Below the pieces are notes generated by a model, which ran no database searches, was not told the DNA's origin, and saw nothing but the letters and a program-made list of their open reading frames with translations. From Candidatus Endomicrobiellum meruensis (GTDB lineage Bacteria > Elusimicrobiota > Endomicrobiia > Endomicrobiales > Endomicrobiaceae), in contig JAITDI010000011.1 in assembly GCA_031282625.1 (NCBI GenBank), positions 1 to 56,261 on the forward strand: a stretch of 56,261 nucleotides of DNA. Direction: 5' to 3'. Of this stretch, positions 22,901 to 27,800 are shown in pieces. The translations under genes were made by a program, and so were the position numbers. Every line of letters starts with the position of its first letter. The first letter of the stretch is position 1.

Positions 22901-23402
22901 TTTGCATATAGTCGGAGACCTTTCTAACGAGGCTATAGCGCAAGCAGCTTTCAATACATATAAAGAAGCTCTTGACCAGTTTGCGCAAGGAGCTTTGCAA
23001 GAAAACGAATTTAACGAAGTCTTAGAATTGATAAGAATTGTCGCAAGCGTTTTAATGATAGTTAGAGATAAGCCTGAGGTGGCTCATATGATAGATGATC
23101 ACAATTATGACGCTATACAACGAGAGATAACCGATATGACTGTAGGCGTAAAAGCTCATGTCTTTGTAAATGTGTTTAAGCAACAAGAGGAAAGTATGGT
23201 TTCTGATGAAGGTGAGCTGTTTAAAGATATAGATATAAATAAATTAAAAACAGCATTGGAAAGTAAGGATAATAAAAAAGGCAAGAGGGTGTTATCTAAT
23301 AAATTGGAAACATTGATGCCTATGATGAGAGAAAATAAAGTAAGAATTGACGCTTTAACAAGCATACGCCACAGTGCAAGAGCAGTTGCGGCATCTGCTT
23401 AG
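7908..23402 (+). CDS. Giant exported/membrane protein (5164 aa) with C39-like peptidase and SecA-like ATPase domains
   Basis: ATG 7908 follows a GGGGGA ribosome site. An N-terminal hydrophobic segment ending Ala-Phe-Ala (residues 23-45) looks like a signal peptide. A papain-fold C39-type peptidase follows, with candidate triad Cys312 (YCAAD), His407 (GGNHFITV) and Asp423. A coiled coil spans about 551-611 and a beta-rich region about 640-1260. Hydrophobic segments begin near 1264, followed by Ala/Gly-rich stretches to about 1990. Residues 3330-3910 resemble the SecA motor: Walker A GMGGGKT (3356-3362), DEIH (3479-3482) followed by an RTASVIGG segment like SecA RTPLIISG, and QALKRTGRPGG from 3878 matching motif VI. 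A further hydrophobic pair lies near 4635-4690. The role is unknown. An ATP-dependent motor plus a peptidase suggests unfolding and processing or translocation of proteins. An exported SecA-like motor would be odd, so topology matters. Confidence 0.85.
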   Translation: MNLKSKIAEYFKTYWKNNVLLKSIAVVVTACFLINISNLPAFAKDKDDELLKKRIKKQETNSGVLYQGDQTYGSVSYMQFLQDNTKVDDNDVISVKDKNGRFEAKGYWDPQTQQAMTVGGDGKYTYNETYTRVVKKIKGIEDETAQQQHASTQSPQEVAQAKTQTDSAAVAKPEVKNEQQKDGVVKVEQKISSTENDIKKIEQADRQSEEKITLKTAIKPANTVVSDTEKATTPNKPEDDDTIDNKVNIKTVQNISNQDEKYNEVLNNLIRETGLSKEEIEIEFAKLTDEQRENVISALYNLYRNNQSIVYCAADALGNVLNQIGSGALAVLAFGLIIADAVAGLFTENNKGLISGTSSQLYISAKALQTVLAKYGKDYNGYTATIDDIVNGLGLGESAIVHVGGNHFITVSKNEDGTFTLSDINRPDKKVNLGSGEELNALLSVYFQGNNSTTVLAKSNGIFTDNKMLSDLSKIIGATTNYNELLTDPAKAATFYLDHGDKSYNELMKLMFGSNATLTHEQSIAFAQAYKVFLDQSIKGLSQKISENKAGNIQSDIDKLNDEIKNLEESIASEEDDDKKEELQSQLNGKRGQLAQKQAELPGARKEQQKLMALLGDAAYDLAVIQEVQNILSDPKYNPVGGAGAIISGEIGQVLIPSIPIDVSGTDLPAGEYYLVITVTASYAGTREVQYGGQNDKKDIPQYKVAKNDLGYSLSTKEGCTVTLSDGSQYKVFGVQGEFQGQQVIFQYGGYYQESTGKFYMSSTANIYLMNDKGSVYQEKDDPSASPPSSGKYGDVAPDRDNWSRGIITEDDNGYRISGAGSRITIRKNAASGDWKAVIVGLGTDALSGSKLKLGAKNKYGKDNNVYIEVIVGKMTYAGSYWAVSDGMVWKFDSKTTQAQAEAYVTSILSNQLGSDQNKDFVGNVNLISGHIDINTTFYGAPFSALTIMHECNLEFSVELKKGYVYDATSQGDIYKVTFEQDTVVKIKEKDYILKYIATSAVAISVELPDGWEFENGSTSMSGVVINAGQEISLGSVLFNKKVSIQNTEDLEVVTGYEERSDGLKDDDGNPRLDYSKPITTKIGKGKLKVSGNSDGDYVTTSTIYINFTDKGWEVVDGTSNFYWKPGAKLNLTRTKAKDGRITYRMSITKGDLHVTNLDGVHVPKGEEGDGKAKPKYKGATFKGKVGSASSDGNGGYIYGSITGDFIGVSGVGLTKDSLGNYLYAPGSELEAHSYAPDGTKSKYAFVVKEDGSIDQIDVKWYDKVWGAIKAIFKIIISVVLVLVLLPLVLAFLPLLLPLAGIALGLSFGLAKNETLDFFNKTLGNIFKDWFASIYDDWNLREGSNHNTEAAWKGGLAMVSAGFMAIVTAAIAIASIIAAIPSGGMSLAAGIAAIIGMISAIAGAIQVGQMAYQAVLALSYGDLKNGLLMLGMAILLGVITVLGARGVGSAVSKGLESVAFVLKSAAVGAVVGSAVGAGVGALGNYIAHGIMTGEWSGEGAAKAAGEGAISGAIAGFFAGASMGINIASSIVKQAARETAQAAAKGAAQGAAEGVTEGATQAAAKGAAQGAAEGVAEGAAQAAAKGVTTAGAEAAGQALGSAVGVGAEATTKAAGQAVSSVLAQEAAQGVGVSFSQGVSLLGRSVKEFFVGVSFVPFEGIKSAVINVGRAISHALSVTFKVASMALDLYISYQAANTMVDAIRKGDEDSIKQFLSAAWTLISINIISPFMAGQAGIQSKKDIMEVAKAEVNAAQMEKIAQTPTEAINRMATFKGELGTMFGNRAWLGHIGTGVIGAGLGVAAVYLIAWATKGEDEELHVSWKEIVAGVTIGFAAGFIANAFSRLFGDSSIGTKIIDSIKNTFAPLIGRNASGEFSGMNLLKVWGSGIAGSLIGAALVPLMAWLFADNGKEEDEPNYGQLALIGAGVGLIVGLGFGGSWINGKYENLGGRIKASLFGNLSEAEAGQLPLLARYEMPIALNSLKTSINMSIMSTRLTFASAILNKFLSSIGLEHLISSDGPLGIIDKVTGLGMFKKGEILSKKDFSQESMNDIFNQSFDQMMNPQSKVFSLFTVVLQPILTPALMSSPFLGTVMQPIASAGTSGFIQQNEAIRYLYENGVKERLSGVLGKLIFGDSMAGQIFQELFDAMPEETNKEKLEQLEFLASHGFNSDKLIEAINLLKSDPLKFNDNMLEAFKILGINIPSTEMSSFIENFCRKFEISLEDFQSLPTLMKQLVEVQAAIKEAEKNGITEKEKTELQRLEAIDIDKRTPEDVQKIDDLRKKDLNSLKGIEANLKQQLKGMEKHFSSVLKKISSDDLTRFILNEVVMYRTKLNGIDTGRILDGTDEAYAAMYEQTYGPVRVSADREQNIRDMIESLNLPEGLSSAEQLNYLYAVAGLASLGVDIESIKQGKPLTLVQIQQAIDNAEANGKQELASELLLNYVSIISNMPGRETEITDIVNLLIDVFKNVDAKSVTEKSLFMAQYVKVVVNTSKTTLNTQQKELLIDKLQKIVDSLFNIVGKQMVEDFKDSPRLRDARVIELANLEVRTPEQQAELDAFKLSEGEIEFLRGQYSPETLALNNYINRIIDDVRSGKIKYRDFRALMDTGDEAYFKGGNAETNKYRVELRKLMSAESDRIISEVNNLLVEGKINKEEAVRLKEQIFYAKQAIAPTSYFNISVSIQARIQDLTPASEITVKVADGSFKIFKIVDIKEIKIIGQDLGSARLSFTVDGKEIKGSLKGNLNSLAANSEFISKVMPQMKSLLAASFLSDITIVKAGVVNNITLHYAGAQVEAAFSEVNNDWDLVKGSLLQPDGRLRTDIFNDKGELSESTRRIITNILGADVGNKFILKVEAIAKESKNLQLSFDKSGQLKAGFKAKVLEKLGNDIGSRFVDAVNGKYAAIVKTLLSKASFKADGSLKESVIRIRALGQPAERMVHSYLEVRPKLNDILASRDFEDGKMKLQGMITALNQSSLAGNQGLIESFAIGCMRVEQLMTIYANQPVELLRTLSGNSAQSPLSQMDKFSLDNGAVQVSDVDLYMLLQVVGKGNLTGAIADLESLQSLRGELEGLTTAELVSDALTRAFELSSDNKETIKAILEKSDSIVNGKLTDNAKSEISKVLNEKGVDAVKVQKVISNIDSVCGKMEELRLNPTKLNDVTVGDEAVNAALINEQTRVNSKANEISKLESKLHSLFENSGYSDNIEALLPRLEYLQENENLTRIQTMFSGVGANATKDKVSAIIDRFSRGDVSTVDKAYLREVGIVNFVKTFLEGQVAESVTDPRDPTKIKVIKFADGTLDLLRAALLNMEKNGLETEAANVLKIFMIQANTMVNYSLRASQSEMISHFQHNDNVAVGMGGGKTISIAIDAIMTRVLMGRDANIEILVGNEDLDNYAAAGKAATKLFESLGMKAAKIDEYKSEGGDTNLDGLRGIYNDPNTVVIMSPTTRGHLKNEAISKGGAQGKLLNDVLNSVKRVIADEIHLWALTRTASVIGGDNKPPEMYMVDRSVEIGNVINAPAIYAAMLAAGKNSVTEAKITMPELGENREVKVLRFKTEQELQKASLQGDWIAVVGEQSASLKVKMSDKLRDDLTAKIKPFSEKDGYNSEGRLNSIIMGLFSGSENGGMQISSQDGNVKPVGSTGIQENMVINDIYRQLGFTLRIGLERQINESDLKSFMQKSTKTSKTSMQTSLAAIYSGARDVVMVVASGTVDGLQQLIINRTGAATVYNITGEKAGVEMFKAAWNLDGKVEAGQMSILGQQLKATLENGDFKDLDNFLFLAKTQASFETIRKAVEENYDKLKALGVEVYEFTDRQGKWTDSKGSLVPNEESLSVLAGKTEKKRLIIANEMGATGIDYQGNFVNVLLDTHLMSDADLAQALKRTGRPGGPNNRWDTIRVMAYSGDKVEAQIDAFKNSAMFRERAVEMWSDTNGYMKDPNAAALFDKFIKSGQKIDFSNMSSEAIKEMLIFVSDIRSLYDIDASIRFAVTDSIRDRMVLSVLRDLVATMPEGVAREAVQEELNAALESRGGFDKSNFSVESMKAESPRDVVLKAFNNVNDEVKDRFERLKGVLAGDENLKTQLRIVEEHMEAVTLALDPRSYFGGEPIIDKGLSSAVDLVEFVGIIRSFEQYIMPLETVADSAGTSSPSEAFASSRAEAPIMAVLHGQYAPGSEYVTNNAANEEVLTAKGKMFMDIQQRLSSKDNSMAWLNFFMALLNLLGLNEERKNTYLNINPENPKEVAAMAKELTELLWQNAELETFNNFIHTYEEFGSSASGLVFNNIDARDLKVKETNKNNATNIKVSNTDMFTSFAGNAKNKMIDDFRRKIASDSTLSIDGKLTQKGRLFVKIVEGFINKDEGWRDFLANGPLGKFVLGEVTGLDIKFDNLNFETCAKVADDITNAFWKADIWDVSQVEQLYGWYQMIPPDQRNVITSLAQLQGILTTSHSAAKKQMAEQYGITLPSAIIIELAKLTKDVNFPEDMKGYSEILTNIVERNTTVDIMMAKMTEIGNLKSKVSASSVPLILRTIIATFKAIPQGIMGKSRMRKLQDSVRPDISKIFDLFPNLEQQFIKRTEGGGEGDNKVNVNEFAKYIKPLMLFTGIANDKTDTSLDIFNKFMSEISSKDVVNLVYRNSPNWKKIGMVVGGGLLLTAITVFSVLTAPISIPLLASIFICVGVALASPFMARGILGLIGDKFDSIKKIMDSNWFDKLNITDINKFEKLETTTLLMESGSLDVSKNLYGFIKGHGRLKDVLNSKRPTRFDQENWTFIEELSQEEKILILGKDMVKKMDSLKEQLINLYANRQDYKDRDPDEAKRKELVVKEFKWDMLAISKLIFEENPMTQEFIDSEEFKKMAKNLLVVMFNDFKVEKNYDVLIERLQEILKQENSPGVVDDDRNITIDQLVDDRYFDGENKVADRSANLARIRDQSSKDILPVEAKMDRSVGLEGAGRRLVGKFGEGFTKPDEMQIALLKALCYFKNIGEMKDFLKLDKVENAEGLHIVGDLSNEAIAQAAFNTYKEALDQFAQGALQENEFNEVLELIRIVASVLMIVRDKPEVAHMIDDHNYDAIQREITDMTVGVKAHVFVNVFKQQEESMVSDEGELFKDIDINKLKTALESKDNKKGKRVLSNKLETLMPMMRENKVRIDALTSIRHSARAVAASA
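12531..12660 (+). repeat. 60-bp tandem repeat within the giant gene
   Basis: Identical 10-base blocks GCAGCCAAAG recur at 12531, 12591 and 12651, exactly 60 bases apart, and the two full units between them differ at only a few bases. They encode a 20-residue Ala/Gly/Gln/Glu repeat of amphipathic-helix type. The near identity means a recent duplication by slippage or unequal crossing-over. It lies within the Ala/Gly-rich membrane region of the giant protein. Confidence 0.9.
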
Positions 23403-23453
23403 TTAAAAATTGGTCTTACTATTTTAAAGCGGTACCAAAAAAAAGGGGGAGAT

Positions 23454-23999
23454 ATGAATTTGAGTAAAAAGTGTTGCAGATGTATAGGCATTTTAATAAT
23501 GTTGATAGGCGTAACAACTGGCAGTAGTATGGCGCAAGCTGGAAACGAAGAGATATCATCGGCTAGCAGACGTCCGAGCGGGGATGCTAGCGCAAATAAA
23601 TGGTCATCGCCGTCTAAAGCAGGTCTAGTTAAACCAATCGAGGTGTCGATAGCAGATGCAGCAACGTTAAGAAATGCAATAAAAGAAGTAGAGGCAGGGT
23701 TAGCAAACTCAGAGGTACCAGAGTCACAACAAAAGTCACTTATAGGTTTAATAGGACTAATAGTGAATTTACTAGGTGATAAGGATAATAAGTCAGTCTC
23801 AACTAAGTCAGTCTCAGTTAAGTCAATCTCAGCTAAACCAATCGAGGTATCGCCAGCAGATGCAGCAATGTTAAGAGATAAAATAAAAGAAGTAGAGGCA
23901 GGGTTAGCAAACTCAAAGTCAGGAGAGGTATCATCACAAAAGTCACTTATAGGACTAATAAGAGATCTAATGCTGAAACCATCGGCACCATCAAAGTGA
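23454..23999 (+). CDS. Small exported protein with internal duplication
   Basis: The ATG at 23454 has a strong AAGGGGGAG site. The 181-residue product has a signal peptide (about residues 1-30, ending Met-Ala-Gln-Ala). Two copies of a 40-residue unit follow, each starting Lys-Pro-Ile-Glu-Val-Ser and containing KEVEAGLANS and QKSLIGLI. The two units are joined by a Lys-Ser-Val-Ser linker made of three 15-base repeats. The gene starts 51 bases after the giant gene and has the same unusually G-rich ribosome site, so the two may be co-transcribed and act together. Its codons (AGA, ATA, GTA, GGA) differ from the core metabolic genes nearby. The family is not recognised. It could be a periplasmic or secreted helper of the giant protein; this is inferred from position only. 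Confidence 0.7.
   Translation: MNLSKKCCRCIGILIMLIGVTTGSSMAQAGNEEISSASRRPSGDASANKWSSPSKAGLVKPIEVSIADAATLRNAIKEVEAGLANSEVPESQQKSLIGLIGLIVNLLGDKDNKSVSTKSVSVKSISAKPIEVSPADAAMLRDKIKEVEAGLANSKSGEVSSQKSLIGLIRDLMLKPSAPSK
23634..23963 (+). repeat. Direct duplication of about 125 bp plus three 15-bp linker repeats
   Basis: The segment from 23634 to about 23760 is repeated from 23838 to about 23963 with small changes. Between them three 15-base units lie at 23790-23804, 23805-23819 and 23820-23834. Long runs are identical at base level (for example the stretch encoding KEVEAGLANS), so the duplication is young or maintained by conversion. Confidence 0.85.
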
Positions 24000-24083
24000 C
24001 ATGTGTTTGCCAAAAGTATTACAAGGTAAAATTAAAAGATTAGGTAACGTTTAGAGAGAAAGCTTAAAAAGGTAATAATGGAT

Positions 24084-24132
24084 ATATGGTGGTTTTGGAG
24101 ATGCTTTGTGCTCATCTCTAAAGCCACCATAT
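24084..24132 (+). ncRNA. Strong 20-bp RNA hairpin after the giant-gene operon
   Basis: Bases 24084-24103 pair with 24113-24132 over 20 pairs around a nine-base loop (24104-24112). In the plus-strand RNA all positions pair, two of them as G-U. On the minus strand these two would be A-C mismatches, so the structure seems to serve plus-strand RNA. No T-run follows, so it is not a standard intrinsic terminator. It may protect the 3' end of the upstream mRNA or be part of a small RNA. The 24000-24233 gap holds this and the malic enzyme promoter. Confidence 0.6.
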
Positions 24133-24163
24133 AAATTTAAAAAGTAAATACTTCCTATACGGG

Positions 24164-24193
24164 TTGACGGGTAATTGCCTAAAAATATACAAT
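24164..24193 (+). promoter_or_regulatory. Sigma70-like promoter of the malic enzyme-fumarase operon
   Basis: TTGACG at 24164-24169 and TATACA at 24186-24191 (16-base spacer) or TACAAT at 24188-24193 (18-base spacer) make a good promoter. The predicted start of transcription is about 30 bases before ATG 24234. The -10 context repeats that at 7082-7094. Confidence 0.55.
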
Positions 24194-24233
24194 ACCTTTA
24201 TTAAGTGTTGTATTATAAGTTTATGGAAAATAT

Positions 24234-25580
24234 ATGAAAAAACGAACAAAAATTGATGAGTTTGAGCTTTTGAAAGCGACTCAAGAGCCAGCTAAGCTTG
24301 CAAGAAAGCTGCATCCTTTTTATCGCGGAAAAATAGAAGCTGTTCCAAAGTGCAGAGTTGAAACTTTAAATGACTTTTCAATATGGTACAGTCCGGGGGT
24401 GGCAGCTGTATGTACTGACATTAGCAAAAATCCAGAACTTGTCTATGAATATACAAATAAATGGAATACCGTTGGTGTTGTAAGCGATGGCACAAGGGTT
24501 TTAGGGCTAGGCGATATTGGTCCTGAAGCAGGTCTTCCTGTTATGGAAGGAAAGTCTCTTTTGTACAAGTATCTTGGTGGTGTTGACGCTTTTCCTATAT
24601 GTCTTGACACTAAAGACGAAAAAGAAATAATACAAACGGTTAAAATATTGCAGCCGTCTTTGGGCGGAGTAAATTTAGAAGATATTTCTCAACCTAAATG
24701 TTTTTCTGTTTTGGATACCTTAAGAAAAGAATGCAAAATACCTGTGTGGCATGACGATCAGCAAGGAACAGCTTTGGTTACACTTGCGGGTTTTATCAAC
24801 GCATTAAAAATTGTTGGTAAAAAAGTAAACAAAATAAAGATAGCGATGATAGGAGCAGGAGCTGCAAATGTTTGTATATCAAAACTTTTGATACTTTATG
24901 GGGTAAATCCTGCAAATATAGTTATGGTTGACATAAAAGGGACGCTTCACAAAGATCGTAAGGATTTAAAATCATGTAAAAAACAGTGGAATATGGCGTC
25001 AATAACAAATGCTGGTGACATTAGAGGTGGAGCCAAAGAAGCAATGGAAAATGCCGATGTTGTTATAGCTTTATCCGCTCCGGGACCAGGGATAATAAAG
25101 AAAGAATGGATAAAATCTATGGCTAAAAATCCTATTGTTTTTACTTGCGCCAATCCTACGCCTGAAATTTGGCCATGGGAAGCTAAAGAAGCGGGCGCTG
25201 CCATTGTTGCTACAGGCAGAAGCGATTTTGAAAATCAAGTTAACAATTCTTTGGGTTTTCCTGGAGTTTTTAGAGGAGCGTTAGACGTAAGAGCTTTTAC
25301 GATTACCGACACAATGTGCATAACCGCAGCAATAGAGCTTGCTTCTTGTGTGCCTGATAATAAAATAAAACCTGACAAAATTCTTCCTACTATGGATGAT
25401 TGGGAAATATTCCCAAAAATAGCGGCTGCTATAGGTGTAAAAGCGGCAAAAGAAAAAGTAGCTGGAAAAAAAATGAGTTACGATAAAATTTATAGTGTTG
25501 CGAAAGATATAATCAAAAGAAGTAGAGCAATAACCGAAACTATGATGAAAAAAGGTTATATAAAAAAGTGCGAAAAATAG
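24234..25580 (+). CDS. NAD(P)-dependent malic enzyme
   Basis: This 448-residue enzyme oxidatively decarboxylates malate to pyruvate and CO2. The N-terminal malic domain contains the conserved Tyr-Ser-Pro-Gly segment, LGLGDIGPEAGLPVMEGK and the metal-binding VWHDDQQGTA motif. The NAD-binding Rossmann domain begins with GAGAANVCIS. Its length is that of the short bacterial form, lacking the phosphotransacetylase-like tail of MaeB. An Asp follows the second strand of the Rossmann fold (VMVDIKG), which favours NAD over NADP, but this is not decisive. It overlaps the fumarase alpha gene by 13 bases. Together the operon links fumarate, malate and pyruvate, a route for dicarboxylate use or for NAD(P)H supply. 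Confidence 0.95.
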   Translation: MKKRTKIDEFELLKATQEPAKLARKLHPFYRGKIEAVPKCRVETLNDFSIWYSPGVAAVCTDISKNPELVYEYTNKWNTVGVVSDGTRVLGLGDIGPEAGLPVMEGKSLLYKYLGGVDAFPICLDTKDEKEIIQTVKILQPSLGGVNLEDISQPKCFSVLDTLRKECKIPVWHDDQQGTALVTLAGFINALKIVGKKVNKIKIAMIGAGAANVCISKLLILYGVNPANIVMVDIKGTLHKDRKDLKSCKKQWNMASITNAGDIRGGAKEAMENADVVIALSAPGPGIIKKEWIKSMAKNPIVFTCANPTPEIWPWEAKEAGAAIVATGRSDFENQVNNSLGFPGVFRGALDVRAFTITDTMCITAAIELASCVPDNKIKPDKILPTMDDWEIFPKIAAAIGVKAAKEKVAGKKMSYDKIYSVAKDIIKRSRAITETMMKKGYIKKCEK

Positions 25581-26407
25581 AATCAAATATTATAATAAAC
25601 GCTGTTAAAAATTTATGCGCCAAAGCAAATTATAATCTTCCTGACGATGTTCTGAAGTCCGTAAATACTTCCATTCCCCAAGAGCGGGGCGTCTCCCGAG
25701 ATATATTAGAGCAAATAGCAGACAATGCGGCTGTTGCAAAAAAAGAGAAAGTTTCTTTGTGTCAAGACACAGGAACGGCGAATTTTTTTGTAAAACTCGG
25801 CAAAGACGTATATATAGAAAATGGAGATATTTACGATGCAATAAACAAAGGAGTTGCTTTGGGCTATGCGGATAGTTATCTTCGCAAATCTATTGTTTCT
25901 GATCCGATTGAAAGAAAAAACACAATGGACAATACGCCAAGTAATATTTATATTGATATTGTTTCAGGAGATAAAATAGAAATTACATTTCTTCCTAAAG
26001 GCGGAGGCAGTGAAAATGCTTCGGCGTTAAAGATGCTTACGCCCTCTGCAGGTTGGGAAGGCGTGAAAGAGTTTGTGCTAAGTGTTATAAAGGATAAAGG
26101 CAGAGATGCTTGTCCTCCTCTTATAGTCGGTGTTGGAATAGGCGGCGATTTTGCTTCAGTTGGATTTTTGTCAAAAAAAACATTGCTTAGAAAAATAGGA
26201 AGCGTTAATAAAAATACATTTTATGCAAAAAAAGAACAAGAGCTTCTTTCCGAAATTAACAAATTAAATATAGGACCAATGGGAATGGGCGGCAATCCCA
26301 CAGCTCTTGCCGTATTTATAGCGACAAACCCTACACACATAGCTTCGCTCCCAGTTGCGGTAAGCATTCAATGCCATTCATGTAGAAAAAAGAAGATTAG
26401 TATATGA
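25568..26407 (+). CDS. Class I fumarate hydratase, alpha subunit (two-subunit type)
   Basis: The protein of 279 residues matches the N-terminal half of the iron-sulphur fumarase/L(+)-tartrate dehydratase family. Cys65 in SLCQDTG, a Cys before Pro-Pro-Leu-Ile-Val-Gly-Val-Gly and a C-terminal Cys in QCHSC are the likely [4Fe-4S] ligands and cluster-proximal residues. It interconverts fumarate and malate together with the beta subunit encoded next. The GTG start at 25568 lies inside the malic enzyme gene and the stop overlaps the next start by four bases, so translation is coupled. A tartrate dehydratase role cannot be excluded, but the malic enzyme neighbour favours fumarase. Confidence 0.93.
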   Translation: MRKIESNIIINAVKNLCAKANYNLPDDVLKSVNTSIPQERGVSRDILEQIADNAAVAKKEKVSLCQDTGTANFFVKLGKDVYIENGDIYDAINKGVALGYADSYLRKSIVSDPIERKNTMDNTPSNIYIDIVSGDKIEITFLPKGGGSENASALKMLTPSAGWEGVKEFVLSVIKDKGRDACPPLIVGVGIGGDFASVGFLSKKTLLRKIGSVNKNTFYAKKEQELLSEINKLNIGPMGMGGNPTALAVFIATNPTHIASLPVAVSIQCHSCRKKKISI

Positions 26408-26934
26408 AAATAAATTTACAAGATTTAATTTTAAATATTAAAGATATAAAAGTCGGACAGAAAATTCTATTTAGCGGGAATATTTATACGGCAAGAGATG
26501 CCGCCCATAAAAGGATTGTAGACATTTTAAACAAAGGCGAAGAGCTTCCTATTGATTTAAAAAATTCTGTAATTTATTATTGCGGACCGACTCCGACAAA
26601 ACCAGGAGAAGTTGTCGGATCTTGCGGACCCACAACGTCTTCCAGAATGGATATTTATACGCCAAGGATTTTAAAAGAAGGTGTTAAAGTTTTGATAGGT
26701 AAAGGCGCCAGATCGGAATCGGTGGTAAAATCCTTAAAAGAAAACAACGCGGTATATCTTGTTGCAACAGGCGGTGTTGGCGCACTTATTTCAAAAAGAG
26801 TAAAAAAATCTGAATTGTTAGTTTTTGAAGATTTAGGACCTGAAGCTATTTATAGGTTTGAAGTTGAAGATATGCCATTAATTGTTGCAATAGATAGTTT
26901 CGGCAATAATATTTTTAATAAGATTGTCTTGTAA
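26404..26934 (+). CDS. Class I fumarate hydratase, beta subunit
   Basis: The 176-residue protein matches the C-terminal swivelling domain of class I fumarases. Conserved segments are GNIYTARDAAHKR, YYCGPTPTKPGEVVGSCGPTT with the substrate-binding Ser/Thr, and the TGGVGALISK stretch. It completes the fumarate-malate hydratase active site with the alpha subunit, whose gene it overlaps by four bases (ATGA). The enzyme is oxygen-sensitive through its exposed cluster, which fits an anaerobe. Confidence 0.94.
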   Translation: MKINLQDLILNIKDIKVGQKILFSGNIYTARDAAHKRIVDILNKGEELPIDLKNSVIYYCGPTPTKPGEVVGSCGPTTSSRMDIYTPRILKEGVKVLIGKGARSESVVKSLKENNAVYLVATGGVGALISKRVKKSELLVFEDLGPEAIYRFEVEDMPLIVAIDSFGNNIFNKIVL

Positions 26935-26952
26935 TTTACTTAAGAGGAAAAC

Positions 26953-27741
26953 ATGTTTTTAGCTTTAGACATAGGCAATACAAATATAACCATAGGTTTG
27001 TTTAATATACAAAACGGAAAAGTTTTGCCTGGACCGTTAAAAGTTTGGAGAATGTTTACTGTAAAAGAACAAACTTCTGATGAGTATGCTACAATGCTTA
27101 TGAATATGTTTTTTTATTGTGGGTTTGACGCGAAAAAAGTAACAAGTATAGCAATAGCAAGTGTTGTGCCGTCTTTAAATTTTGTTTTTGAAGATTTAGT
27201 AAAAAATTATTTCGGAAAAAAAGTTTTTTTTATAAACCACATTAATTCAGGAGGTATTGTTTTTAATGTGCCAAATCCCAAAGAAGTTGGAGCTGACAGA
27301 ATTGCCGATGCCGTTGCTGCTTATTCCATGTATGGGAGCAGTTGCGTTATCATAGATTTTGGAACTGCCACTACTTTTGATTGCATAGATGAAAAAGGCA
27401 GATACATAGGCGGGGCTATATCTCCGGGACATGCGATATCGGCTCAGTCTTTAAGTTTGAAAACTGCCCAGTTGCCGCAAGTTGAGATGAAAAAACCTCT
27501 AAAATCAATAGGAAATACAACTGTGGAGTGCATACAGTCTGGACTTTATTTCGGTTATATTGGGCTTGTTAAAGAACTCATTGGAAGAATAAAGAATGAA
27601 CTGGAATTAAAACATATAATAGCTACAGGGGGTCTTGCAGGTCTTATTGTTAGCGAAATAAAGGAAATAGAAATTATTTTACCAAATTTGACTCTGGAAG
27701 GAATACGTATTATTTGGGAAAGAAGCTCAAATGCAAGTTAA
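26953..27741 (+). CDS. coaX: Type III pantothenate kinase
   Basis: This protein of 262 residues phosphorylates pantothenate, the first step of coenzyme A synthesis. The ASKHA-fold motifs are present: an N-terminal phosphate loop LALDIGNTN (Asp6), the GADRIADAVAAY segment with the catalytic Asp, and the second phosphate motif IIDFGTATTFD followed by GGAISPG. A GAGG ribosome site precedes ATG 26953. It lies 18 bases after the fumarase beta gene and is probably in the same transcript. Type III kinases are not inhibited by CoA and often need a monovalent cation; this is family knowledge. Confidence 0.95.
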   Translation: MFLALDIGNTNITIGLFNIQNGKVLPGPLKVWRMFTVKEQTSDEYATMLMNMFFYCGFDAKKVTSIAIASVVPSLNFVFEDLVKNYFGKKVFFINHINSGGIVFNVPNPKEVGADRIADAVAAYSMYGSSCVIIDFGTATTFDCIDEKGRYIGGAISPGHAISAQSLSLKTAQLPQVEMKKPLKSIGNTTVECIQSGLYFGYIGLVKELIGRIKNELELKHIIATGGLAGLIVSEIKEIEIILPNLTLEGIRIIWERSSNAS

Positions 27742-27800
27742 AGTAATATTTATTTAGTTAGTAAACTTTTTTGATAAAATATAATTTTAGGAGGGTTGCT

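Noticed and set aside
24084..24132. Ordinary rho-independent terminator
   Set aside because: The stem is strong but no T-run follows, so it was listed as an RNA hairpin of unknown role.
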